Assembly: GCA_937959115.1 (NCBI GenBank)
Contig: CALGAW010000023.1
Location: 1-64,000 of the forward strand
Direction of reading: 5' to 3'
Length of the DNA: 64,000 nt
From: an uncultured Saprospiraceae bacterium
GTDB lineage: Bacteria; Bacteroidota; Bacteroidia; Chitinophagales; Saprospiraceae
The position numbers and the translations under genes are program-made. Below are positions 26,254 to 34,908 of the stretch, one piece after another. Position 1 is the first letter of the stretch, and every line of letters starts with the position of its first letter. Below the pieces are notes generated by a model. The model saw only the letters and a program-made list of their open reading frames with translations. It searched no databases and was not told where the DNA came from.

Positions 26254-26960
26254 GATTCATTCTTTGCTTTTGAAAACAGGTTAAATGGCAACTCGAACAC
26301 CCATAAAACAGGGACGAACAATAGTAAAAGTAATTCAATTATTGGTTTTATTAGCATAAAGCTTATTGTAATTACCGTCCCAGGCACAAGCATAAGTCGG
26401 CTATGCTGAAATTGATATCCTGCTTGATCAGCAACACAAGTTTTCGGTAAATTTGCTAACATCCCCTCAAGTCCTAATGCTTCATAACGCTGCTTAAATT
26501 CGAACTCGTGCTGATATGCTGGCATCTCCATTGGATGACAATCATAAGCAAATTTACTTGCGTTGAAAAAGCGATGATCCTTGAGGTTTTGTTTTAATAA
26601 AATAAAGTATTCCGTAAGGTAAAACACGAGAAACGAACGCATAAACCCAATCCCATAACCACCGTGCAACTCCTTGTATTGCAACCCGTGAAACAACTCA
26701 TGGACAATCAGTCCCAGCCCTTCCGTCGATCGCTGATTGCAGCCGTCGAGATATATGTTGATTCCAGATAAATTATACGTCCCTGGCAAGGTGATTCCCA
26801 CAGCAAAAGCGTGCTTCATAAACCAAGGCATTCCATTAAAAAAGTAAATCCGTTTAAAGTCGAGCGTAGGATATACATCGCTAAGGAGCTGAATGATCTT
26901 CGGCTCGAGCGTTACCCGTTTTGGAAAAATAGAATAAAAGAGTCTTGCTGACCGACGCAC
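26250..26960 (-). CDS. Membrane-linked zinc metallopeptidase-like protein
   Basis: 236 residues, family not recognised with certainty. GLIVHELFHGLQYKELHGG contains HExxH (HELFH, about residue 89), and HPMEMPAYQHEFEF (about residue 140) gives a Glu in the place of a third zinc ligand, like gluzincin-type minimal domains (DUF4157-like in general layout). The C-terminal third has a long hydrophobic segment (ISFMLIKPIIELLLLLFVPV). There is no signal peptide. The active site would be cytoplasmic or at the membrane face, which is inference. It is translated just ahead of the DksA-like gene with a 4-base overlap. It could equally be a non-proteolytic relative. Confidence 0.55.
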   Translation of the reverse strand: MRRSARLFYSIFPKRVTLEPKIIQLLSDVYPTLDFKRIYFFNGMPWFMKHAFAVGITLPGTYNLSGINIYLDGCNQRSTEGLGLIVHELFHGLQYKELHGGYGIGFMRSFLVFYLTEYFILLKQNLKDHRFFNASKFAYDCHPMEMPAYQHEFEFKQRYEALGLEGMLANLPKTCVADQAGYQFQHSRLMLVPGTVITISFMLIKPIIELLLLLFVPVLWVFELPFNLFSKAKNES

Positions 26961-27083
26961 GTATTAGCTGGTTTGATAGTGGTTAGGAATTGTACTATTC
27001 ATTTGAACATGTTTCTTTGCTTGCAATTTAAGCAATATTTCATTGTGATGAATTACATTCAATGTTTACAAACAAATTAAGCT

Positions 27084-27116
27084 CCACAGATTTACACGGA
27101 TTAAGGCACAGATTTT
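27084..27116. repeat. CACAGATTTACACGGATTAA-type dispersed repeat
   Basis: CCACAGATTTACACGGATT followed by AAGGCACAGATTT is an internally repetitive string. From memory, very similar strings are scattered in Bacteroidota and other phyla, often near GxxExxY genes. No such gene is here. The flanking gap 26961-27186 holds nothing else I can name. Confidence 0.5.
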
Positions 27117-27186
27117 TTAAGCCATTTACGATTCATTCGACTCGAAATAGGTGCTTTTTTTATTTAGGCGCTGACACGAATCTTTT

Positions 27187-27194
27187 TATCTTTG
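27187..27194 (+). promoter_or_regulatory. -7 box of the GH3 gene (near-leaderless)
   Basis: TATCTTTG (extended TTTGCG) matches TAnnTTTG. At 19 bases upstream is TTAG, a 3-of-4 match to the -33 TTTG. The ATG at 27199 begins 4 bases after the box, so the transcript would start at or just before the first codon. Confidence 0.55.
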
Positions 27195-27198
27195 CGCT

Positions 27199-28698
27199 AT
27201 GGGACTAAAAGGGACATTAGTAAAACCGTTTGCCAGCCTTACAGCGCGCAAAATCAACCGAGATGCGGAGCAAGCCATCCCTCATCAGCACGCCATCCTC
27301 AAGCAACTAGTCAAAACAGCACAGAATACTGCTTTTGGTAAGGACCATCACTTCCATAAAATCAAGACGTACCAAGACTTTAAGCAAGCAGTGCCCATTC
27401 GTGGTTATGAAGCGCTTCGACCTTATTTTGATCAAGTAAAAGATGGGAAATCAGATATTCTCTGGCCTGGGCAGCCGAAATACTTCGCTAAGACATCAGG
27501 AACGACTTCAGGAGTTAAATACATCCCACTGACGAAGCAAAGCATCCCCAATCACTTTGGCAGTGCAAGGAATATGGTGTTTAACTATATCGCCAAAACT
27601 GGCAAAACGAAGTTTATGGATGGCAAGATGATTTTCTTATCAGGCAGCCCTGAGCTTACCACCACAAATGGTGTGCTGACAGGTCGTTTGTCTGGTATTT
27701 CCAATCATATGATTCCTGGATGGCTAAAAGCCAGTCAGATGCCTTCTTATGAAACAAATTGCATTGAGGATTGGGAAACAAAACTGGATCGCATTGTTGA
27801 AGAAACGGTCAAAGTAGACATGACAATGATTAGTGGGATTCCTCCTTGGGTGCAGATGTACTATGAACGCTTGCTTGAATTCACTGGAAAAAGTACGGTA
27901 CTTGACGTCTTCCCAAACTTTTCACTTTTTGCTTACGGTGGTGTCAACTATGAGCCATATCGGGCCAAGTTGGAGGAATTAGTCGGTGGACGTATCGACA
28001 GTTTGGAGACTTATCCTGCTTCAGAAGGGTTTATTGCCTTTCAGGATCGGCAGGATGATTTGTCCTTGCTCTTAAATTCAAATTCTGGTATTTTTTATGA
28101 GTTTGTGCCTGTAGACGAGATTTTCAAGGCATCTCCTAAGCGGTATTGTATTGAGGAGGTGGAGACTGGAGTCAACTATGCTGTCATCATCAATAGCAAT
28201 GCGGGTTTGTGGGGCTACAGCATAGGCGACACGGTGCGCTTTACCTCAGTTCAGCCTTACCGGCTGCTCGTAACTGGGCGTGTGAAACACTTTATTTCTG
28301 CATTTGGTGAGCATGTGATTGGCAAGGAGGTTGAGGAGGCACTATTGTCTGTATGTAAGGAGGAAGGGGTTGCTGTTGTTGAGTTTACTGTTGCTCCGCA
28401 GATCAATCCTCCTGAAGGTGGTGTTGCTTATCACGAATGGCTGATTGAGTTTGATCGGGCACCAAAGGATCTTACTGCTTTTGCCTTAAAAATCGATAAG
28501 GAGATGATCCGACAAAACATTTACTACAAGGACCTGATTGATGGGAATATCTTGCAGCCATTAAAGATCAAAGCCTTAGCCCAAAACGCATTTAGGGATT
28601 ACATGAAATCGCAAGGGAAGTTAGGCGGACAGAATAAGGTACCACGGTTGAGCAATGACCGGAAGATTGCGGATTTGTTGTTGGGTGCTTCGTTGTAA
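27199..28698 (+). CDS. GH3-family acyl-adenylating enzyme
   Basis: 499 residues. GH3 proteins belong to the ANL (adenylate-forming) superfamily and, in plants, join an acyl acid to an amino acid through an acyl-AMP. Visible: PKYFAKTSGTTSGVKYIPL (P-loop-like motif I, SGTTSG), FAYGGVNYEPY, SLETYPASEGFIAFQD (motif II, YxASE), NSNAGLWGYSIGDTVRF (motif III, GD), and VTGRVKHFISAFGEHVI (motif near the hinge). Its length is normal. The bacterial substrates are not known. The upstream region gives it its own promoter. A second family member ends the window at its right edge. Confidence 0.9.
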   Translation: MGLKGTLVKPFASLTARKINRDAEQAIPHQHAILKQLVKTAQNTAFGKDHHFHKIKTYQDFKQAVPIRGYEALRPYFDQVKDGKSDILWPGQPKYFAKTSGTTSGVKYIPLTKQSIPNHFGSARNMVFNYIAKTGKTKFMDGKMIFLSGSPELTTTNGVLTGRLSGISNHMIPGWLKASQMPSYETNCIEDWETKLDRIVEETVKVDMTMISGIPPWVQMYYERLLEFTGKSTVLDVFPNFSLFAYGGVNYEPYRAKLEELVGGRIDSLETYPASEGFIAFQDRQDDLSLLLNSNSGIFYEFVPVDEIFKASPKRYCIEEVETGVNYAVIINSNAGLWGYSIGDTVRFTSVQPYRLLVTGRVKHFISAFGEHVIGKEVEEALLSVCKEEGVAVVEFTVAPQINPPEGGVAYHEWLIEFDRAPKDLTAFALKIDKEMIRQNIYYKDLIDGNILQPLKIKALAQNAFRDYMKSQGKLGGQNKVPRLSNDRKIADLLLGASL

Positions 28699-28794
28699 AT
28701 CAAAAGACCTAATTAACGCTGTTTGGCTCAATAGGAATACATAAATTATGCTTATTGAATGAGCATGACTAGAAGTGCATAACAATTTTTTGTT

Positions 28795-30840
28795 CTACTC
28801 CCGAGTCACATCAATAATCTCAATCCGTCGCTCTTGTGAAGCTTCTACACTGAAAATAGAATTCCGCCGATCTGCATAAGCGTCAGCAATGCCGTCAGGA
28901 GAACGGGTTTCACCGAAAGGAGTTTCTATGATTTTGAGTAGTCCCTTTCTTATGAAAACATTGAGAATTCCCCCTTTGTATTCACGGAAAAAATTCTTCC
29001 CACTGTCTATCCGTCGTTTTGCAAGATTAAAGTTGTAATTCGTTGGAGACCGAGGGCTGGTGTAGCCTTTGATAGAGACTTTTATCTTATTGCCTGCCTT
29101 GAGCAATTCTAGTAAATTGTCTGTAAAAAGTAATAGATCGTCGTGTCCTTTTCGCACTTTATATTCAAAGAAATCATCCACTTTGTAGCGATCTTCTGCC
29201 TTGCCTAAAGAATAGTTCGTTTTGTACACTTCCTTCATGGAATAATACCACTCATAATGCCTGATGTAGTTCTGTTGTGTTACAATGGCCAATGTGTTGG
29301 AATCTGGTTCATCATTATGAAAATATAGTGTAACAGGCAACATACTTTGCAGCTCCGTAAAAACATCAGGAGTAGATGTCGGCCAAGGCGCTGTCGGCGG
29401 CACAGGTTTTGGTGTTTCAAAGATTACAGGTGGTGGTGGCACTGAAGTATTTGCAGGAACGTTAGGAACCTGAACAACAGGTGGCTCTGGCTTTGTCTCA
29501 GGTTTTGGTTCTGGCTTTGGCGTCGGTGGAGGCACTGGATACTTAAAGGCATACAGATCATTGCAGCATGCCTCTTCATCTGTTAAGCTGAGTGCTCCTT
29601 CTCGGTTGGATGACAGATAGCCTGATTGCTTGTCTTCAGTATTCAGTACATAGTACACGTCATTGTAACTACTGTTGACAGGATAACCTAAGTTTTCAGG
29701 AGTTGAATTCCAAGCACCATCTTTTCTTTTAATCTTAAAAATATCGAATCCGCCTAGTCCTTGGTGCCAATTGGAACTGAAGTAAAGTGTTTGTGTTTCA
29801 CTATTGAAGTATGGCGTAATCTCATCATCAGGGGTGTTAATTCCCTTTCCTAGGTTGATTGGCTCAGTAAAGTCACCTGAATTGATGATATAGCTGTACC
29901 AAATGTCCATTTTCCCTTCTCCATTTGGTCTATCAGATACGAAAAACAAGATAGGTTTGTTTTTTACACTGTCAAACGCGATACAGGGGTGTGTGGTTGA
30001 ATATCCTTCCATATTGATTTTAGTACTCAAAGGCTGAGACCGCTTCCAGCTGTTTTCAGATTTGACTCTAGTGTATATTTTACAGTTGATGTCTGCGTTG
30101 CTTGTTCCAGTACATCGGGTATAATAAACCGTGTTCCCGTCATGGCTAAAGGTGCTATTTGCTAGGTGTTCTTCCTTAGCACCGTATCCTGTTTGCCGTT
30201 TTCCTTTTTCACCATCCTTGGAGGTGTAAATTCTGGCAAAGAACCGTTCTCTGCCTTCTTTTTCATCTTCTACTTTGTGTTTGAGCGAGCTGAAGTACAA
30301 TTGATCTCCTAGCTTATAGGGTGCAAATTCGGAATAAGGGCTATTCACCTTTTCACCAAGCCAGTTAATCTCAATATCTACAGGATTATCAATGATTTGA
30401 TTGGCGGATTTACTGGCTGCGATGTGCTGTTTAGCTTTTTTGTGGTAAAAACTATTTTTATCCGTATTGACATCCAAGTACCGTTCAAATAATTTGATCG
30501 CTGCTTTGTAGTCTCCCATTTGCTGATTGACAGACCCGTGCCAGAAGAATAGTAATGGAAATTGGCTTTTTTCTTTACGAGAACCGATACGACGATACAT
30601 TTTATCAGCTTCTTTAAAATAGTTGTATTGTCGACAGGCGTTGGCGTATTTGAAGACTAGATCCATCCTGTTTTTATCCATTTCTAATGCCTTTTGGAAA
30701 TATTTTCCAGCTGCATAATATTCTTTTTGCAGATAAGCCTCATCGCCGGCTTTCTCGTAGGCTTTTAAGGTCTGGGCATTCCCCGAAAGGGAGATAAATA
30801 AAGCCAATATCAATAAACTAAACAGTATGGTGTATCTCAT
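28795..30840 (-). CDS. OmpA-family protein with TPR and PD40 repeats (T9SS-associated)
   Basis: 681 residues. After a signal peptide (LLILALFISLSGNAQ) residues about 25-160 are TPR-like helices (AYEKAGDEAYLQKEYYAAG). Residues about 170-430 are PD40/WD40-like beta-propeller strands (FSSNWHQGLGGFDIFKIK, YLSSNREGALSLTDEEACC). A Pro-rich linker (about 437-495) follows, then an OmpA-like C-domain with VSIKGYTSPRSPTNYNFNL and RRIEII. In the OmpA part the usual GHTD is GYTS, so the peptidoglycan-binding Asp is missing. Such proteins are commonly encoded next to PorP/SprF and type B adhesins, as here, being third in a three-gene minus-strand cassette. The start ATG is 13 bases after the PorP stop. 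Confidence 0.85.
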   Translation of the reverse strand: MRYTILFSLLILALFISLSGNAQTLKAYEKAGDEAYLQKEYYAAGKYFQKALEMDKNRMDLVFKYANACRQYNYFKEADKMYRRIGSRKEKSQFPLLFFWHGSVNQQMGDYKAAIKLFERYLDVNTDKNSFYHKKAKQHIAASKSANQIIDNPVDIEINWLGEKVNSPYSEFAPYKLGDQLYFSSLKHKVEDEKEGRERFFARIYTSKDGEKGKRQTGYGAKEEHLANSTFSHDGNTVYYTRCTGTSNADINCKIYTRVKSENSWKRSQPLSTKINMEGYSTTHPCIAFDSVKNKPILFFVSDRPNGEGKMDIWYSYIINSGDFTEPINLGKGINTPDDEITPYFNSETQTLYFSSNWHQGLGGFDIFKIKRKDGAWNSTPENLGYPVNSSYNDVYYVLNTEDKQSGYLSSNREGALSLTDEEACCNDLYAFKYPVPPPTPKPEPKPETKPEPPVVQVPNVPANTSVPPPPVIFETPKPVPPTAPWPTSTPDVFTELQSMLPVTLYFHNDEPDSNTLAIVTQQNYIRHYEWYYSMKEVYKTNYSLGKAEDRYKVDDFFEYKVRKGHDDLLLFTDNLLELLKAGNKIKVSIKGYTSPRSPTNYNFNLAKRRIDSGKNFFREYKGGILNVFIRKGLLKIIETPFGETRSPDGIADAYADRRNSIFSVEASQERRIEIIDVTRE

Positions 30841-30853
30841 GTGCTTCTTAAGT

Positions 30854-31858
30854 CTAGAATATAGGGCAGGACTTATATGTTTCTATAGGTTTAACTTTTG
30901 AAATTATATAGATTAAGCCAAGTTCAGGGCCTCCTTGCTTAGTTGAGGCTGCTTGAAATGGCGAAATGTTAATATCATAGGTAAGGCCAACTCTTAATGC
31001 ATTGTATGACATTCCAATCCCAGGAGCGATGGCATCTCCAACTCTGTACTTTCCGCCAACGAACAATCCAATCATTCTTCCTGGTATCTTACTAAGATGG
31101 TATTTCACATTAAGTGAAGGAACCATTTCTGTATACGTTCCTTGCCTGGAATAAAGAAACCCTGGCAAAATATCAATCAATGGATTTATATAGAAAGAGG
31201 CATCAAAAACACCTGTCCATTTCCTAGGAAGTCGAACATCACTATCATTGAAAAAAGATTGATTAGGTGAATTGACGTGTTGCAGTGAACCGCCTAGATT
31301 GATATAGGTGAATTCATCAATCGCAAGTCGATAATTAATCCCCACATTTATATCTGCAAAGCCGAATGTCTTGTTGTTAAACAGCTCTTGAGAAGGCAAT
31401 CCTGGATCGAATACATCTCCATTAAATTGTGAATCAAAAGTCAATGCTTCATCCGTAAAACTTCGTTGCGCCATTCCGACTTGAACGCCAGCAGACAGAA
31501 AATTATGCTTACTTAATTGGATCGCATAGGCTAGTGACCCATTTAACTGTAATAAACTAAGCTTCGAATCTCCAGCTCTATCGTAATTAAACTGGAAACC
31601 ACCACCCAATATGTTGTTCTTCATTTTCTTAGCCAAAATCTTAGAGTCAAATGACCCAGCCACCGAGCTATAACTTACGGGAACAGAATACCACTGAAAT
31701 CTATAATTGGCTGTAAAACGCATATCACCATCAAACATCCCTGTTGTAGCAGGGTTCATATTCAGCGGAGTCATGTAAAACTGTGAATAGTGAATGTCCT
31801 GTGCCATTAAAGTGATGGACAGCAAGAAGAAAAGGATGATATGTACAATGCGTTTCAT
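30854..31858 (-). CDS. PorP/SprF family type IX secretion system membrane protein
   Basis: 334 residues. A signal peptide (IILFFLLSITLMAQ) is followed by QDIHYSQFYMTPLNMNPATTG, the signature start of PorP/SprF. The rest is a predicted outer-membrane beta-barrel (alternating NYRFQWYSVPVSYSS, PGRMIGLFVGGKYRVGD). SprF is needed for export of the adhesin SprB by T9SS, and paralogues are usually paired with one type B cargo protein. Here the ATG overlaps the stop of the upstream cargo gene (TAATG), so translation is coupled. The partner is therefore probably that type B protein. Confidence 0.9.
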   Translation of the reverse strand: MKRIVHIILFFLLSITLMAQDIHYSQFYMTPLNMNPATTGMFDGDMRFTANYRFQWYSVPVSYSSVAGSFDSKILAKKMKNNILGGGFQFNYDRAGDSKLSLLQLNGSLAYAIQLSKHNFLSAGVQVGMAQRSFTDEALTFDSQFNGDVFDPGLPSQELFNNKTFGFADINVGINYRLAIDEFTYINLGGSLQHVNSPNQSFFNDSDVRLPRKWTGVFDASFYINPLIDILPGFLYSRQGTYTEMVPSLNVKYHLSKIPGRMIGLFVGGKYRVGDAIAPGIGMSYNALRVGLTYDINISPFQAASTKQGGPELGLIYIISKVKPIETYKSCPIF

Positions 31859-34533
31859 TATCGTATTAAAGTTACATTTCCTTTTTTGAAATATTCTTCA
31901 TTATTCAAGCAACGTAGTCGCAAATAGTATCCGTAAACATCGGGACTTAGTTCTTTTCCTTTAAATGTTCCATCCCAACCTACATTAAGATCTTCCGTTT
32001 CAAACATCATCTCCCCCCATCGACTATAAACAGCAAAATAGAGCTCTGTCACAGCGTTGCCACGAACATAGAGCACATCATTCGTATTATCTCCGTTGGG
32101 TGTAAATGCGTTGGGAACAAATATGTATGGTTCATCACAAATGAATGCTCGGATATAGACCGTAACCGTATCACTATTAATACAGCCATACTGATCTGTA
32201 ATCAATAGCTCATAAGTCGTTTCCACCAACGGAGCGGCTGTCGGATCAGGGATGTCTGTAGCTGACATCGACGGCTGAGGCACCCAAGTATACGTATAAT
32301 TCGGATCAACAGTCGCGTCTAATTGCACCGTTTCTCCTGGGTAGATAAGCGTCTGATCTACTGAAACACTTAATGGCGGAGTGAGTCCTGACACATCCAC
32401 GACAAACAGCGCACTGTCAACACATCCTGCTTGATTTGTGGCTGTAACCCAGTATTCAGTAGAAGCGGTAGGGGCGATGGTTATCGTTTCTGTGCCTTGT
32501 CCGTTAAGAATACCAGTGTTTGGCGTCCAGACATAAGTCAACTGATCAGTAGGATCTAAATTTGTAACGGTGAGTTGAGCTTCATTTCCAATACAAACAA
32601 GTGCCGTATCGCCTAGTATATTTACTTCAGGATAATCAATAATAATTTGATCGGCTATTTCACAACCATAAGAATCGACTGCCTTGACAAAAAAGACATT
32701 GGGTCCATCAATAAGCGGCACCTGAATAGAAGGATTTCCTGTTGGATTTAATACAGGTAAAAAAGTTGGATTACTCGACCAAATCACATCGGCTGTAGTC
32801 GAAGTCGTTGCGTTCAGTTGATAAAAATTCTCGCAAACACTAACATCAGGACCTGCATCTACAAGCAATTGTGGCGGTATTACGACTTTTACATCCGTAG
32901 TAACAGTACAGGTATCAAACAAATTAAACGTGGATACGACAACGGTGTATACTGTGGTCTGTGTAGGTGATGCTTCTGGATTTGCAATTGTGGGATCATT
33001 CAATCCTGTTGCTGGTGTCCATTGATAGTCATAGGTTGGATCACCATTTGGATTAAGTTGGACGGGTGGATCGCCTGCGCAAATTATAAAGCTATCAAGT
33101 GTATTGATTGTCGGATTACCGAACGTCACTGTAGCATCAGCGGTATTTGTGCATCCATTGGCAGATGTAACAACTAATTGAATCACATAGGTACCTGCAG
33201 TATCGTACTCAATTGTGGGGTATTGAATGGTTGAAGTATCACCATTTCCAAAATCCCACCACCAATCCGTGATAATACTGATACTATCAGTAGAAATATC
33301 AATGAAATCGATAAGAATACTGTCTGAACAAGTTTCATATTCAAGTGTAAAGTCTACACTCAACGATTCATATTGTAAGTTAATATCTTGAAAGGAAGTA
33401 TCAGCACAAAATGTTCCTGGAGCTACGACAAGCATAATCGTATAGGTACCAGTATCTGGATAAACATAGACAGGCGCATTTAAAATAGAGGTATCACCTG
33501 TCGTAGTTGTATCACCAAAATCCCAAAAATAGGATGAAAATCCAGAGCTTTGATTGGTAAATGAGACTTGAAATACATCATTAGTACAAACGATTTCCGG
33601 AGTAAAGAAAGAGGAATTGTTTAGCAATTGGCAACTACCAATATTGTATTGAAAATCTCTTTTTGTGGTAGAAATTAATATTCCATTTCTATATTCTTCT
33701 GCACAGACTCCTACAACATATTGGCCAATACAGCAAGGGGTTCCTGTTAACAATCCTGTAACGGGGTCAATTTTCAGCGGGTCTGCTCCTCCAAGCATAT
33801 TGTGTGCACCAAAGGGTGGCGAAATCCATTGAACGGAATCGTATGCAGGGCTAAATGGGGGCTGGGGTCTGACTCCGCAGGGCTGGGGCACACAATTGTA
33901 GTTCCCAGATGATTCGGCACCGTCAAACGGAGCACACATCTTGTAAACGACTGAATCACCATCTGCATCAAACGTTGAATGATCAAAGGTGATGGGAACT
34001 CCAGCACAGATGTAAATAGGAGGCCATTCAACAAAGTAGGCACTCGTGTTACAACCTGACAATCCTTCCTCGGATATTGTGCTATAAAGTGTCATCCCAG
34101 TGCTATCGGGTGCCACTATATTTAAGATGGTTCCATTTCTACAACATCTTTGGTAGGCGAACTGATAACCACCAGCAAGAAATGGCAAATCTATTGTATC
34201 TACATAGGTAGCTCGGTGCACACATGCAACGGGGGGAACAACAAAACAAGAATCATAAACGAAACCTGCTAAAGTATCATCGGAGATCAGATAAACACGT
34301 CTATCTTGAAGTAAGTTATTATTTATATCATAGATTCCAATCGAAACTGGATTATCAAAATAGGGAACTCCGTTAATACAATCTCTATAGACTGTCATGT
34401 TAAGCTCGTAGCTATTATTTCCCAAACATTTGTAGTTGATTTCTCCACCAATAAGATGCGTTGCCTTCAATGAAGAACACGGGATCAACAACATCAATAT
34501 AACCAACCATTTTAGGATTCTATTCATACTCAT
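31858..34533 (-). CDS. Large surface protein with PKD domains and type B gliding-motility C-terminal domain
   Basis: 891 residues. A signal peptide (ILKWLVILMLLIPCSSLKA) precedes THLIGGEINYKCLGNNSYEL, the typical start of giant gliding-associated proteins. PKD domains with WDFGDTTTTGD and WWWDFGNGDTSTIQYP lie at about residues 320-470, followed by Ig-like repeats (YDYQWTPATGLNDPTIANP). The end has VFVPNAFTPNGDNTNDVLYV-type sequence (split: VPNAFTPNGDNTND), SRWGEMMFET, WDGTFKGKELSPDVYGYYL and GNVTLIR: the type B C-terminal domain. It should be secreted by T9SS and displayed on the surface. It begins a coupled cassette with PorP/SprF and OmpA-PD40. The start could be Met1 or Met3. Confidence 0.9.
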   Translation of the reverse strand: MSMNRILKWLVILMLLIPCSSLKATHLIGGEINYKCLGNNSYELNMTVYRDCINGVPYFDNPVSIGIYDINNNLLQDRRVYLISDDTLAGFVYDSCFVVPPVACVHRATYVDTIDLPFLAGGYQFAYQRCCRNGTILNIVAPDSTGMTLYSTISEEGLSGCNTSAYFVEWPPIYICAGVPITFDHSTFDADGDSVVYKMCAPFDGAESSGNYNCVPQPCGVRPQPPFSPAYDSVQWISPPFGAHNMLGGADPLKIDPVTGLLTGTPCCIGQYVVGVCAEEYRNGILISTTKRDFQYNIGSCQLLNNSSFFTPEIVCTNDVFQVSFTNQSSGFSSYFWDFGDTTTTGDTSILNAPVYVYPDTGTYTIMLVVAPGTFCADTSFQDINLQYESLSVDFTLEYETCSDSILIDFIDISTDSISIITDWWWDFGNGDTSTIQYPTIEYDTAGTYVIQLVVTSANGCTNTADATVTFGNPTINTLDSFIICAGDPPVQLNPNGDPTYDYQWTPATGLNDPTIANPEASPTQTTVYTVVVSTFNLFDTCTVTTDVKVVIPPQLLVDAGPDVSVCENFYQLNATTSTTADVIWSSNPTFLPVLNPTGNPSIQVPLIDGPNVFFVKAVDSYGCEIADQIIIDYPEVNILGDTALVCIGNEAQLTVTNLDPTDQLTYVWTPNTGILNGQGTETITIAPTASTEYWVTATNQAGCVDSALFVVDVSGLTPPLSVSVDQTLIYPGETVQLDATVDPNYTYTWVPQPSMSATDIPDPTAAPLVETTYELLITDQYGCINSDTVTVYIRAFICDEPYIFVPNAFTPNGDNTNDVLYVRGNAVTELYFAVYSRWGEMMFETEDLNVGWDGTFKGKELSPDVYGYYLRLRCLNNEEYFKKGNVTLIR

Positions 34534-34847
34534 GAGCTAATAAAAACGGTAATACCAAATGTAAGGAATTTTAATATAAATACAAAGGGTCAAATGCGAT
34601 ATCATATTGATGATATCTGTATTGTCCAATGTGTTCTATTATAACCTATTCATTTGTTGTACTATATAAACGCAAGAGCCACAACAAACGTTACTTTGGG
34701 TTTCCATTTAGCTACCGCAAGCCAAGTGCAAAACGTACGTTTGGTTCTAGGAACAAAATTACTTTTTAATACTTTACAAGATGAGAACAGAACAAGTAAT
34801 TTAAGTCAAATCTGTTTTTCTAACCTTTATAAACATGGTACTTTTCT

Positions 34848-34855
34848 TATATTTG
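34848..34855 (+). promoter_or_regulatory. -7 box for the SprB-repeat gene
   Basis: TATATTTG matches TAnnTTTG. The -33 position is only CTTT. The ATG chosen at 34909 is about 50 bases further on. Since the box lies in a frame that is open from 34654, it argues against any start before it. Confidence 0.4.
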
Positions 34856-34908
34856 ACAACTATTTTCACTATTACTATTGCAATAATAATACAGCTAAAT
34901 ACACTAAT

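Noticed and set aside
34654-34908. 85 extra N-terminal residues of the SprB-repeat protein
   Set aside because: They are low-complexity, begin at TTG and precede the signal peptide; a promoter box lies inside them.
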